The translations under genes and the position numbers were made by a program. From an uncultured Thioclava sp. (GTDB lineage Bacteria > Pseudomonadota > Alphaproteobacteria > Rhodobacterales > Rhodobacteraceae), in assembly GCF_913064665.1 (NCBI RefSeq), contig NZ_CAJYBT010000039.1, forward strand, positions 1 to 33,207: DNA of 33,207 nucleotides, given 5' to 3'. The notes under the pieces are model-generated. The model was not told the DNA's origin. It worked only from the letters and a program-made list of their open reading frames with translations, and did not search any database. Positions 17,019 to 25,966 of the stretch are shown here, in pieces. Each line of letters opens with the position of its first letter. The stretch's first letter is position 1.

Positions 17019-20000
17019 ATGCGTTTTTTGAACAATCTGAAGCTGTCGATCAAGCTTCCTCTGATGCTGGTTGCCATCGCGATGGTGGCACTGACGATTA
17101 TGGGGGCTCTGGCTTATCGCGAAGCCTATGGTTTGCTCAAGACCGAAGGCTCGGCGCGGTTGCAACGCACGTTGAACACGCGCGTTGCAGGCATTGCCAT
17201 CTGGGAAGAGCGGGTGCTAAGCGATCTGCGGTCGTTAGCGGGCAACGCCGTCACCGCGCGTGCTCTGTATGATTTCAATCGTGGTTGGAAACAGTTGGGC
17301 GAGGAGGCCGCCCAAACCGTGTCGCGTGCCTATCGCGATGAAAATCCCAACAGTCCCGAAGAACGCTCCAAGCTTGAATATGCCGGCGACGCGACGGATT
17401 ACTCGATCCAGCATCGCCGCTATCATACAGGGTTCCTGACCGAGGCGACGCAAAAGGGCTATAGCGACCTCTATCTGATCGATCGCACCGGACGGGTGGT
17501 CTATTCGATCAATAAAGACGCAGAGTTCGCCGCTGATCTGACGCAAGGCGCAGGGCCGCTGGAAACCTTGGCAACCGAGGGCGCAGAGGCGCCGGTCGGG
17601 AAAATCTTCACCAGTGACATTCTAATCAATGGCAATACGAGCGAGATCTATGCCGCAATGCCCGTGTTCAGTGCCAATGGGATGCGCCTTGGCGTACTTG
17701 CCGTGCGCATTCCTGCAACGGCCCTTGGTGTTCAGATTGGGGTCGCACGTGGCTTGGGCGAGACGGGCGAGGGCTTTGTCGTCGATAGCGCCGGGCAGTT
17801 GCTTAATGTGTTGCGCCACCCTGTCGAGGGAGTCGTGCCGGGCTCGGTGATTGAGACACTGGCCGTCAAAGACGCGCTTGCGGGGGGCAATGGTCTGGTT
17901 GTGGAAATCGGCCTTGAAGGCCGATCTGTCACAGCCGCCTATATGCCGTTTTCCCTCTTTGATCGCAGCTATGCGGCCGTGGTGGAGCAGGATACGAGCG
18001 AACTTTTTGCTTCCGCGACGACGCTCGCGCGCTCTATGCTGTTTCATGCCAGCTGGCTTGTCCTACTTCTTGGGGCACTTTCCACGCTGATGGCGCGCTC
18101 GGTATCTTCGCCCCTGCGCAAACTTGGCGCCACGATCCGCGCCATCGCGATGGGCGAGCGCACGCAAAAAGTGCATGGCACTGCGCGGCGCGATGAGGTG
18201 GGCGTTATCGCCTCCGCGCTCGACGAGTTGCGTGCTGATTTGCTGCATGCCGATGCGGTTGCGCAAGATGCCCACATACAAGGCACTGCATTTCAAAATG
18301 CGTCCGCAGCCCTGATGATGGTCAACCCTGATTTCCACATCATCCATGTTAATAAGGCTTTGGTTAATCTGGTAAACAGCCGGATTGACGCATTCCGCGA
18401 AGTCACCCCTGATCTTGAAGCGGATAAACTGGTTGGGAGATCGTTGAATGATATTCATGTTCTGCCCGAAGCTGCGCGCGCCCAGATTAGTGATCGTTCG
18501 CATATGCCTCTGCATGTTGACATCAAGGTGGGTGAGGGTCGATTTGGCGTGGGAGTCACTGAAATCACGGATGAAACCGACTCGGTGATTGGTCTGGTGG
18601 TCGAGCTGCGCGACGTGACGCAAATGCGGGCTCAGCGTGCTTTGATCGACGCGATTGATGCCCATCAACTGGTCTGTGATATCAATCCGAATTTTGTGAT
18701 TACGCGCTTGAACGATAAAATCCGCGCAATGCTGGGGCAGGGCTGTGATGCGCTGCTGGGTAAGGATATGCGCGTCATTTTGTCCGCGCCTGATGGGCGC
18801 GACATCTGGAGCGCACCTTCGGCCCTCAAGGCGGTTCAAGGCCGCTTCACACTGACGGGACCGGATGGGCGCACTCACCTTGTTGAGGGCACGATCAATC
18901 CTGTCGCCGATCGCAGCGCGCGGTTGATGAAAATCGTCCTTATCGCGGCTGATGTAACCGCAGACACTGCAGCTTTGGAGCAGGCGCAAGCGCGCAATTC
19001 CGCAATGGTGGCCGCGCAGGAAACAGTGGTAGAGGCGTTGCGTCTTGGTCTGGGGGCCTTGTCGCAAGGGGATCTGACGGCGGATATTTCCGAGGAATTT
19101 GAACCACAATACGAACCATTGCGGGCTGATTTCAATGCTGCGGTCAGCAACCTGTGCATGGCAATGCAGATCGTCAATGATAACGCTACGACGATTGATG
19201 GCGAGGCGCGTGAGATTTCGAATGCCTCCGAAGACCTGTCCAAACGTACCGAACAACAAGCCGCAACGCTTGAAGAAACCGCTGCCGCTTTGGGTGAGTT
19301 GAGCGCCTCAGTCAGTGCCTCGGCACAAGGTGTGGCGGAAGCAGATCGTGTCGTTTCGGATGCGCGCAAAAGTGCAGAGGATTCGGGTGAAATTGTGAAA
19401 CAGGCGGTATCCGCAATGAGCGAGATCGAGACCAGTTCACAGAAGATTTCCAAGATCATTGGTGTCATTGACGAAATCGCGTTCCAAACCAACCTTCTCG
19501 CGCTCAACGCAGGGGTTGAGGCCGCGCGCGCGGGCGAGGCCGGGCGTGGCTTTGCGGTCGTCGCCTCTGAGGTGCGCGCTCTGGCGCAACGCTCCTCGGA
19601 TGCGGCGCGTGAAATCGATACGTTGATCACTGCCTCATCTGATCATGTCACCCGTGGCGTTGATCTTGTGGGGGAGACTGGGCGCGCGCTCGAAGGAATT
19701 TTGGGCTCTGTGCTTGATGTGGCTGATCGCGTCTCACAAATCGCGCAGAACGCGCGCGAGCAAGCACTTGGCCTCACTGAAATCAACACCGCGATGACGC
19801 AACTTGACCAGGTGACCCAACAAAACGCGGCAATGTTTGAACAGACCACGGCAGCCAGTCATTCGCTCAATCAAGGTGCGCGCGAGCTCAGTGAGACGAT
19901 GCAACAATTTAAGGTGCCGGCAACCGCTACTTTGTCGACTCCGCCAGCTTCAGCGATCTCTAAAACTCGCACTTCGGCCGCGCCTCCGCCTAAACCTGCC

Positions 20001-20126
20001 GAGCCACCTCGAATGGCACCCCAGGCCTTGCCGGCTAAGCCTGCTGCGGCGCGCACAGCGCAGGTCACGCAGCAAAGCGCTGCGCTCAAGTTTGAGGCGA
20101 GCGAGGATGATTGGGAAGATTTTTGA
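17019..20126 (+). CDS. Methyl-accepting chemotaxis receptor with PAS domains and CheR/CheB tail
   Basis: This 1035-residue receptor starts at ATG 17019 after CGGAG. Transmembrane segment 1 is at about 12-32 and segment 2 at about 345-368, enclosing a ~310-residue periplasmic Cache-like sensor (YLIDRTGRVVYSI). A HAMP domain (SSPLRKLGATIRAIAMGE) and two PAS-like regions (about 415-660) follow, then a second HAMP-like stretch. The signalling tip reads IDEIAFQTNLLALNAGVEAA and GRGFAVVASEVRALAQRSS. A Pro/Ala-rich linker leads to the C-terminal DDWEDF, matching the xWxxF docking pentapeptide for CheR/CheB. The next gene, cheB, follows after 49 bp. The ligand is unknown. Confidence 0.92.
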   Translation: MRFLNNLKLSIKLPLMLVAIAMVALTIMGALAYREAYGLLKTEGSARLQRTLNTRVAGIAIWEERVLSDLRSLAGNAVTARALYDFNRGWKQLGEEAAQTVSRAYRDENPNSPEERSKLEYAGDATDYSIQHRRYHTGFLTEATQKGYSDLYLIDRTGRVVYSINKDAEFAADLTQGAGPLETLATEGAEAPVGKIFTSDILINGNTSEIYAAMPVFSANGMRLGVLAVRIPATALGVQIGVARGLGETGEGFVVDSAGQLLNVLRHPVEGVVPGSVIETLAVKDALAGGNGLVVEIGLEGRSVTAAYMPFSLFDRSYAAVVEQDTSELFASATTLARSMLFHASWLVLLLGALSTLMARSVSSPLRKLGATIRAIAMGERTQKVHGTARRDEVGVIASALDELRADLLHADAVAQDAHIQGTAFQNASAALMMVNPDFHIIHVNKALVNLVNSRIDAFREVTPDLEADKLVGRSLNDIHVLPEAARAQISDRSHMPLHVDIKVGEGRFGVGVTEITDETDSVIGLVVELRDVTQMRAQRALIDAIDAHQLVCDINPNFVITRLNDKIRAMLGQGCDALLGKDMRVILSAPDGRDIWSAPSALKAVQGRFTLTGPDGRTHLVEGTINPVADRSARLMKIVLIAADVTADTAALEQAQARNSAMVAAQETVVEALRLGLGALSQGDLTADISEEFEPQYEPLRADFNAAVSNLCMAMQIVNDNATTIDGEAREISNASEDLSKRTEQQAATLEETAAALGELSASVSASAQGVAEADRVVSDARKSAEDSGEIVKQAVSAMSEIETSSQKISKIIGVIDEIAFQTNLLALNAGVEAARAGEAGRGFAVVASEVRALAQRSSDAAREIDTLITASSDHVTRGVDLVGETGRALEGILGSVLDVADRVSQIAQNAREQALGLTEINTAMTQLDQVTQQNAAMFEQTTAASHSLNQGARELSETMQQFKVPATATLSTPPASAISKTRTSAAPPPKPAEPPRMAPQALPAKPAAARTAQVTQQSAALKFEASEDDWEDF

Positions 20127-20175
20127 GACGCCCCAGGCCCATGCGCGTCACATTTGATCGCATAAAGGAGAAAAC

Positions 20176-21234
20176 ATGCCGGTCAAAAAGGTTCTAATCG
20201 TCGATGATTCTGCGACGATCCGTCAGTTGATCCGCTCAATCATAGCGGATGACACACGTCTTCTTGTGGTTGGAGAGGCCGCAGACCCATATGAAGCGCG
20301 CGAAAAAATCAAGACGCTGAACCCGGATGTTTTGACCCTCGATGTTGAAATGCCCCGGATGAACGGGCTGGAGTTTCTCGAAAAACTGATGCGGTTGCGG
20401 CCGATGCCGGTGGTGATGGTCTCGACCGAGACCCATAAAGGATCAGCGGCAGCGCTCGAGGCGCTTTCACTCGGTGCTGTCGAATGTATCGGTAAGCCAC
20501 GGCTGAAAGCGACCGCTGAGGCATTTTGGAATTTAGCTGACTTGCTGGTGGCAGCGTCCACAGCACGGCTTCGCGCAGCCGGGCCACGCCCGAAACTGAC
20601 GCCGGCCGCGGGGTTCGATTGGAATGGCAAGATCGCGTTGGTCGGCTCATCAACCGGCGGTGTAGATGCATTGGAAACGCTCCTATCGGAATTTCCAGAA
20701 AACTGCCCTCCAACTGTAATCACCCAACATATGCCCGAGACATTTCTGGCCAGTTTTGCTGCGCGATTGCAGCGCCAGATTGAACCTCAGTTAGCACTCG
20801 CAACTCCTGATGCTCCGCTGGAGCAGGGGCGTATCTATCTTGCGCCGGGCGGTGCATATCACCTGGCGCTCGCACGGGGGGAGCCAGCGCGCTGCACGCT
20901 GGTGGGAGAAGAAAAACGAAGTGGCCATCGACCCTCGGTCGATGTTTTGTTCGAGTCTGCGCAGTTTCTTGGCGATCGTGCGGTCGGAGTTCTGCTGACA
21001 GGTATGGGCCGAGATGGAGCGGAAGGGATGCTAAAACTCCGTCAGGCAGGCGCGCGTTGCTTGGCGCAAGACGAGGCTAGCTCGGTTGTTTTCGGGATGC
21101 CGCGTGCAGCGTTGGAAACCGGCGGCGCGGAACGCGCGGTGCCACTTGACGCAATGGCGAGAGAGGTTTTGGCCTTGTGCACGCGTCAGCCCCCAGTTGC
21201 ACAACGGTTTGTCACACGCGGGAGGGTGGTATGA
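20176..21234 (+). CDS. cheB: Chemotaxis methylesterase/glutamine deamidase CheB
   Basis: This 352-residue response regulator removes methyl groups from receptors. The receiver domain has the acidic pair VDDSATIRQ, phospho-acceptor Asp56 (LTLDVEMPRMNG), Thr/Ser in VMVSTE and Lys in GKPRL. After a linker, the esterase domain shows the catalytic triad: Ser159 in VGSSTGGVDAL, His185 in ITQHMPETF, and Asp in LLTGMGRDGAEGM. AAAGGAG precedes the ATG. The stop overlaps cheD (ATGA). Confidence 0.95.
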   Translation: MPVKKVLIVDDSATIRQLIRSIIADDTRLLVVGEAADPYEAREKIKTLNPDVLTLDVEMPRMNGLEFLEKLMRLRPMPVVMVSTETHKGSAAALEALSLGAVECIGKPRLKATAEAFWNLADLLVAASTARLRAAGPRPKLTPAAGFDWNGKIALVGSSTGGVDALETLLSEFPENCPPTVITQHMPETFLASFAARLQRQIEPQLALATPDAPLEQGRIYLAPGGAYHLALARGEPARCTLVGEEKRSGHRPSVDVLFESAQFLGDRAVGVLLTGMGRDGAEGMLKLRQAGARCLAQDEASSVVFGMPRAALETGGAERAVPLDAMAREVLALCTRQPPVAQRFVTRGRVV

Positions 21235-21746
21235 ATAGCCCGATCCGCCCACAACATATTTCTCAGGGCGAGTATGCCTCATCGGGATCCGGTGGGCGTT
21301 CCATCACCACAATCTTGGGATCATGTGTCGCATCGTGTCTGTATGACGAAAGCGCGAAAGTCGGTGGGATGAATCATTTTCTTCTTCCTGAAAGCAACAA
21401 TGTCACTGTCCAGGCTGCAAGTTTTGGCGTGAACGCGATGGAACTGCTGATCAACGATTTGATCAAACTTGGCGCGCGACGCGACCGGTTGAAATGCAAG
21501 GTGTTTGGCGGTGCGCGTATGATCGCTGGGCTTTCGGATGTCGGGCAAAAGAACGCGTATTTTGTGCTTGATTTTCTTCGGCGCGAAGGGATCGAGTGTT
21601 CAGGCCAAAGTCTTGGTGGCACCCAGGCGAGACGGATTGAATTTTGGCCAGACAGTGGTCGCGCACGACAAAAGATGTTGGGAGAGGCGCAGATATTCGA
21701 ACCAATCAAACCGCCAGAACCGGTTAGCGATGTTGAGTTGTTTTAG
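21231..21746 (+). CDS. cheD: Chemoreceptor glutamine deamidase CheD
   Basis: This 171-residue protein deamidates receptor glutamines to make methylation sites. The catalytic set is visible as Thr26/27 and Cys32 in ITTILGSCVASCLYD and His49 in GGMNHFLLPE, with the usual 17-residue Cys-His spacing. KCKVFGGARMIAG and NAYFVLDFLRREGI complete the fold. ATG 21231 follows GGGAGGG and overlaps the cheB stop by 4 bp. No cheA, cheW, cheR or cheY follows, because insertion-sequence debris starts 13 bp after the stop. Confidence 0.93.
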   Translation: MNSPIRPQHISQGEYASSGSGGRSITTILGSCVASCLYDESAKVGGMNHFLLPESNNVTVQAASFGVNAMELLINDLIKLGARRDRLKCKVFGGARMIAGLSDVGQKNAYFVLDFLRREGIECSGQSLGGTQARRIEFWPDSGRARQKMLGEAQIFEPIKPPEPVSDVELF

Positions 21747-21758
21747 GATCCACCCCAG

Positions 21759-21885
21759 CTTTGTCGCACAAATCGGCTGATGGAGGGGGGCTTTCCCCGG
21801 AAACCTGAGAACGGCAGTGGCTCTGTTGCACAAATCTTGTGAGGGGATTCATCTTGTGAATCCAGCATGCTAGCTGGGCGGCACT
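21759..21885. mobile_element. IS5-type terminal remnants, truncated
   Basis: GGCTCTGTTGCACAAATC (21819-21836) looks like the outer end of an IS5-family element. It is followed by a small hairpin GATTCA-TCTTG-TGAATC (21846-21862) and GCTGGGCGGCA, which resembles the bases just before the IS5-type transposase ATG at 32974. The element is cut at about 21885-21890, where the IS3-type element begins. A related end, CTTTGTCGCACAAATC (21759-21774), lies 60 bp earlier. No transposase frame remains here. Confidence 0.5.
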
Positions 21886-21964
21886 GCTCTGCCCCTGAAA
21901 ACTGGACCGTTTGGAACTGGAGTTTTTGGCTAAGCTTTCCTGGCTGGGAGAGGAGTTGAGAACG

Positions 21965-22250
21965 ATGAAGGCATCGAAGTTCACGGAGGCGCAGAAGGCG
22001 TTCATCTTGAAGCAGGGCGGGGAAGGCACATCGGTCGCAAAGATCTGCGGCAAGGCCGGGATCAGTCAGGCGACCTACTTCAACTGGAGTGCGGCGGGGC
22101 TGCAAACAATCCGGGGGACTGTTTGCCCATCAAACGCGATATGGCGGCTTGCTGCCGGACGAGATGCGGCGGCTGAAGCCGCTCGAGGACGAGAATGCCC
22201 GGCTGAAGAAGATCGTGGCCGACCTGACGCTCGACCGCGATATGTTGTGA
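21965..22250 (+). pseudogene. IS3-family orfA, frameshifted by a short hairpin insertion
   Basis: ATG 21965 begins MKASKFTEAQKAFILKQGGE and continues to SQATYFNW, the helix-turn-helix of IS3 OrfA. The frame then enters foreign sequence at about 22088-22132 that contains a palindrome. The normal continuation RYGGLLPDEMRRLKPLEDEN, then ARLKKIVADLTLDRDML, is found one frame away and stops at TGA 22248-22250. The insertion therefore both interrupts and shifts the gene. Confidence 0.75.
22102..22126. repeat. Palindrome inserted in IS3 orfA
   Basis: GCAAACA (22102-22108) and TGTTTGC (22120-22126) are exact inverted repeats. TCC and GGA pair inside them, leaving a GGG loop. GGG/CCC runs sit just outside. 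The palindrome is the core of the ~45-bp segment that breaks orfA. Confidence 0.6.
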
Positions 22251-22251
22251 G

Positions 22252-23112
22252 GCACGTCATCCGCCGAAAGCTTTAAGGCCTGCCTGGAAGCGCAAGCTGG
22301 TTGACGGGATGCTGGTGGACTGGGGCGTATCGATCCGGCGGGCATGTGATGCCCTGCGGTTCTATGCCTCGACTTACCACTACAAGTCCCGCCGCCCCGG
22401 GCAGGCCGCGCTGGAACGAAGGATCAAGGAGATCTGCGAAAGGCGCGTGCGGTATGGCTACCGGCGCGTCCACGTCGTGTTGTGGCGAGAGGGCTGAGAG
22501 ATCAATATGAAAAAGACACGTCGGATTTACAAAGAGTTGGGCCTTCAGTTGCGCAACAAGAATCCCAAGCGACGGGTTAAGGCGAAGCTTCGCGAAGACC
22601 GCCAGGAAGCCGTCGGCCCAAACGATATCTGGGCGATGGATTTCGTTCACGACCAACTCGCTATGGGTAAGAAGCTCCGCATTCTGACCATTGTTTACAC
22701 CCATTCGAGGTTCAGACCGGCGACTGATCCTCGCTTCGTCTACCGCGGCGAGGACGTCGTCCAGACCTTAGAACGCATCTATGCCCGCATCGGCTACCCC
22801 AAGACGATCCGGGTCGACAACGGCAGCGAATTCAAATCTCGCGACCTCGATCTCTGGGCCTACGCCAACAACGTCACCCTCGACTTCTTACGGCCTGGGA
22901 AGCCCACCGAGAACGGGAATATCGAAGCATTCAATAGCAAGCTGAGGTCGGAATCTCTGAACGCGCACTGGTTTATGAGCCTTGCGGATGCCCACGAAAA
23001 GCTGGAGGATTGGCGTAGGCACTACAACGAGGACCGACCCCACAGTGCGATCGGCTACAACGTCCCGATTGTCATGCATTACCCTGATGGCGTCACCAGC
23101 CCGTTATCGTGA
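22252..23112 (+). pseudogene. IS3-family orfB transposase with internal stop
   Basis: The frame reads KRKLVDGMLVDWGVSIRRAC to RRVHVVLWREG, meets TGA at 22495-22497, and resumes in the same frame with EINMKKTRRIYKELGLQLRN. The expected residue at the stop is Trp, so a TGG-to-TGA change is likely. The integrase core follows with WAMDFVHD (first Asp), IRVDNGSEF (second Asp) and the Glu in GKPTENGNIEAFNSKLR. The DDE residues are intact. IVYTHSRF replaces the usual IVDTxSR. Without readthrough no full transposase is made. Confidence 0.8.
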
Positions 23113-23213
23113 AGAAGCTGGAAAAATCTAGCTTCCGGCGGCCCAAGCTTGGGGAGCGGAGCATAACCCCAAGGACTCCGCGCAAAGCTGGAGGGGAATT
23201 GGGGCTCAGGTCA

Positions 23214-23596
23214 CGACCATTCGATACGTCGCGCAGAAATTTTGATGTCCGGAGGGCGGCAATGCGGGACTTTTCCGCCCTACTGGGCGTGACCCAAGAT
23301 TAGACAAGGTCACTTTCGTGTTATCGTTTCGTGATCATCATCTCCGCACCATCGCAGGCAGGGTGGCGCGTCGGGCAGGTCATGGGCGCGCCGGGCCTGA
23401 CTGACAGCGTATGGCTCTCTGTTCACGCGCATGAACACGCGCGCCCACCGGCGGAAATTCGATCATTGACAGCAGCTTTCTGCCCAGTATCCGGCGATGG
23501 CCGTTTTGTGGGTGGCAAGCGCGCACGCTCTACCCAATAAGGGCAAAAACGAAGCGCAAATCGTTGCGCCAATCACAGAGCACAGCGAGGCCACTC
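23214..23596. other. Gap between IS3 element and minC
   Basis: No convincing gene is seen in these 383 bases. Short open frames here have poor codon use and no ribosome sites. The stretch holds a promoter candidate for minC at 23466-23493 and is otherwise unremarkable. Confidence 0.5.
23466..23493 (+). promoter_or_regulatory. Promoter candidate for minCDE
   Basis: A consensus -35 TTGACA (23466-23471) is followed after 16 bp by TATCCG (23488-23493), a weak -10. It lies about 105 bp before minC on the correct strand. Confidence 0.3.
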
Positions 23597-24349
23597 GTGC
23601 AGACCCCCAGCAGCGACCCCCGGAGCGACACCGATCCGGTCACAGTCCGACCCTTTCATTTCCGCGGTCTATTCCTGACCGCCGTCGCGCTACGGCTTGA
23701 AACATCCGAAATGGACGAGACGTTTTACGAACGGCTCGACGCAGCACTGGCTCAGGCGCCGCAGATACTGGACGATGCACCAATCGTGCTCGATTTCGCG
23801 CTGGTCCCGGATATGAACGTGCCCGGCAAGATCCGCGATCTGATCGACAGGCTCTTTGAGCGCGGTCTTCTGGTCTTCGGGGCGCAAAACGCGACCGATG
23901 TGCAGCTTTCCACGGTCCGGGGCTACGGCATCATCCCAATCAAGGTGGGCCGCGAGACTGCGCTGCCTTCGGCCAAAACCAAAGCGAAGCCTGCCAAGAA
24001 AACGCCCGAGGCACCGCCCAAGTCCAATATGATCGTCACCGCGCCGGTGCGCTCGGGGCAGATGGTCGTGGCCGAGCATGGCGACCTGACGATCGTGGGG
24101 TCTGTCGCCTCGGGGGCCGAGATCGTGGCCGCGGGCAATATCCACGTCTATGGCACGCTGCGGGGCCGCGCTATTGCGGGTGCGCATGGCGACGAAAGTG
24201 CGCGCATCTTTTGTCAAAGCCAGCAGGCAGAATTGCTGGCGATTGCAGGACTTTACAAGACCAGCGAGACGATCGAACCGGAGCTGCGCAAGCGCAGCGT
24301 TCAGGTCTTTCTCGAGGGTGACAACTTATGTGTGGAGGCGTTCCAATGA
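23597..24349 (+). CDS. minC: Septum site-determining protein MinC
   Basis: This 250-residue inhibitor blocks FtsZ polymerisation away from midcell. The N-terminal FtsZ-binding domain covers about 10-110 (VRPFHFRGLFLTAVALRLET). A Lys/Ala/Pro linker (AKTKAKPAKKTPEAPPK) follows. The C-terminal beta-helix domain that binds MinD shows the typical repeats GDLTIVGSVASGAEIVAAGN and IHVYGTLRGRAIAGAHGDE. GTG 23597 has GCGAGG at 6-bp spacing and is preferred to TTG 23564. The stop overlaps minD (ATGA). Confidence 0.92.
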   Translation: MQTPSSDPRSDTDPVTVRPFHFRGLFLTAVALRLETSEMDETFYERLDAALAQAPQILDDAPIVLDFALVPDMNVPGKIRDLIDRLFERGLLVFGAQNATDVQLSTVRGYGIIPIKVGRETALPSAKTKAKPAKKTPEAPPKSNMIVTAPVRSGQMVVAEHGDLTIVGSVASGAEIVAAGNIHVYGTLRGRAIAGAHGDESARIFCQSQQAELLAIAGLYKTSETIEPELRKRSVQVFLEGDNLCVEAFQ

Positions 24350-25188
24350 CCCAACTCAAGGAAGACGGACCGCGCGGCCGGGTGATCGTCATCACCTCGG
24401 GCAAGGGCGGTGTTGGCAAAACAACCTCGGCCGCTGCCATCTCGGCGGCCATCGCGAAACGCGGCCACAAGGTCGTGGTCATCGATTTCGATGTGGGCCT
24501 ACGCAACCTCGATATGATCATGGGCTGCGAACGGCGCGTGGTTTTTGATTTCATCAACGTGGTGCAAGGCGATGCCCGCCTGAGCCAAGCGCTGATCAAG
24601 GACAAGCGCGTCGATACGTTGTCGATCCTGCCGACCTCGCAGACCCGCGACAAGGACGCGCTGACCTCGGAGGGCGTCGAGAAGGTGCTCGACGAACTGC
24701 GTAAGGATTTCGACTACATCATCTGCGACAGCCCCGCCGGGATTGAGCGTGGCGCCCAGATGGCGATGTATTACGCGGATGAGGCAGTCGTGGTGACCAA
24801 CCCCGAAGTCTCGTCCGTGCGCGACAGCGACCGCGTTCTCGGCCTGCTGGCCTCCAAGACGCAGCGCGCCGAGAAAGGCCTAGAGCCGGTCAAGTCGCAG
24901 GTTCTTCTGACCCGGCACGATCAGGGCCGCATCGACCGCGGCGAGATGATGGCGGTAGAAGACGTGCTTGAGCTTCTGGCTGTGCCGCTGCTGGGGATCG
25001 TGCCCGAAAGCACCGCGGTGCTGCGCGCCTCGAATGTTGGCATGCCGGTCGTGCTGGATGCTCCTTCAAGTGCGGCCTCTGCCTATGAAGACGCCGTGGC
25101 GCGCTTGCTGGGCGAAGATGTCCCGATGCGTATCGGCAGCGACAAGCGCCCCGGTCTGCTCGGTCGGTTCTTCGGACGGTCCGCATGA
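24346..25188 (+). CDS. minD: Septum site-determining ATPase MinD
   Basis: This 280-residue P-loop ATPase recruits MinC to the membrane and oscillates with MinE. The deviant Walker A KGGVGKTT (about 20-27) includes the signature Lys. VVIDFDVGLRNLDMIMG and YIICDSPAGIERGA are the other nucleotide motifs. The C-terminus (PGLLGRFFGRSA) is the short amphipathic membrane-targeting helix. ATG 24346, with GGAGG just upstream, is preferred to ATG 24328. It overlaps minC and minE by ATGA. Confidence 0.96.
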   Translation: MTQLKEDGPRGRVIVITSGKGGVGKTTSAAAISAAIAKRGHKVVVIDFDVGLRNLDMIMGCERRVVFDFINVVQGDARLSQALIKDKRVDTLSILPTSQTRDKDALTSEGVEKVLDELRKDFDYIICDSPAGIERGAQMAMYYADEAVVVTNPEVSSVRDSDRVLGLLASKTQRAEKGLEPVKSQVLLTRHDQGRIDRGEMMAVEDVLELLAVPLLGIVPESTAVLRASNVGMPVVLDAPSSAASAYEDAVARLLGEDVPMRIGSDKRPGLLGRFFGRSA

Positions 25189-25478
25189 GCTTGTTTGGTT
25201 TCTCTCTCAAGCCCCGCCGCCCGAAATCGGCGCAAACGGCAAAGGACCGTCTGCAGATCTTGCTGGCGCATGAGCGTGGCAGTGGCTCGCAAGAGCCCGA
25301 TTACCTGCCCGCGATGCAAAACGACATCCTCGCCGTGATCCGTAAATATATGAAGATCGAGGATGACGAGGTCGACATCCGAATGGAGCGCAGGGACGAC
25401 ATTTCGAGCCTTGAGATCAATATCGAAATGCCGACGCAGCAAAAAGACGCGACCGCAGCTAAGGCCCGGTCGCGCTGA
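25185..25478 (+). CDS. minE: Cell division topological specificity factor MinE
   Basis: This 97-residue protein releases MinD from the membrane and sets the division site. It opens with the membrane-binding helix SLFGFSLKPRRPKSAQTAKD and the MinD-activating segment AKDRLQILLAHERG. The dimerising beta domain follows (ILAVIRKYMKIEDDEVDIRM). The start overlaps the minD stop. An 8-bp inverted repeat CGCGACCG/CGGTCGCG (25448-25474) covers the last codons but has no T-run. Confidence 0.93.
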   Translation: MSLFGFSLKPRRPKSAQTAKDRLQILLAHERGSGSQEPDYLPAMQNDILAVIRKYMKIEDDEVDIRMERRDDISSLEINIEMPTQQKDATAAKARSR

Positions 25479-25539
25479 TCTGACGACTGGATGAAAGCCC
25501 CCGGGCCTGCGTGCAAAGCGCCGCCGGTCGGGGCGCTGA

Positions 25540-25966
25540 TCAGTCCGTGCGCCCCTCGGGCGCGGGCAGGTCATGGGCCTGGAAACGGGCCGTGATCGTA
25601 TTGGCCACCCGGCAGGCGATGGTCATCGGTCGATCCTCGGACAATGAAATGCATGCGTAAAATTCCGCAAAGCGCATCTGTATAGGGCAGGGGCTCCTCA
25701 AGGGCACCGCGACCGGCGCTAAGTAACCCAATCGTGCCATTCGCTTCTGACGGGACGGGCCGACACAGCCACGATGAGCCGCTGGATCAGTTCTGTAGCA
25801 ACGCGTGACTGTGACCATGTCGCCCATCGAGGGTTTCAGGTTCGAGTTTCCGCCCGAGACGTAGACTATGTATTCGCGTCCCTTGCGGTTTGCGCGCTGT
25901 CCTGCGCGGCGACACTGCGCCAATCAACGCCAGCACGAGCAAGAGGGAAATCGCCTTGCGGCTCAC
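25540..25966 (-). pseudogene. Possible decayed secreted-protein gene
   Basis: A GTG at 25966 overlaps the stop of an upstream fragment and starts SRKAISLLLVLALIGAVS, a good Sec signal peptide. That frame soon turns to low-quality text and stops. A different frame carries plausible protein (GREYIVYVSGGNSNLKPSMG, later RPMTIACRVANTITARFQAH) to a TGA at 25542-25540. I read this as one gene broken by a frameshift at about 25900-25925. No family is recognised and the reading is uncertain. Confidence 0.35.

Larger units (their letters stand above)
21890..23213 (+). mobile_element. IS3-family insertion sequence, broken
   Basis: This block holds orfA and orfB of an IS3-family element (IS407-like text). 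The proposed left end is TGCCCCTGAAAACTGG at 21890. The proposed right end, read inward on the other strand, is TGACCTGAGCCCCAATT ending at 23213. The two share only TG(A/C)CCTGA-like outer bases, and no clear target duplication is visible, so the edges are approximate. Both frames are damaged, so the copy cannot transpose by itself. Confidence 0.7.

Noticed and set aside
18063-19259. 398-codon open frame antisense to the chemoreceptor gene
   Set aside because: Shadow of the mcp gene; no recognisable domain and poor codon use.
23331-23540. 69-codon frame between the IS3 element and minC
   Set aside because: No ribosome site, no domain, and it overlaps the minC promoter candidate.
25448-25474. 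8-bp inverted repeat at the end of minE
   Set aside because: Considered as a terminator, but the loop is 11 nt and no T-run follows; it may only reflect GC-rich coding sequence.
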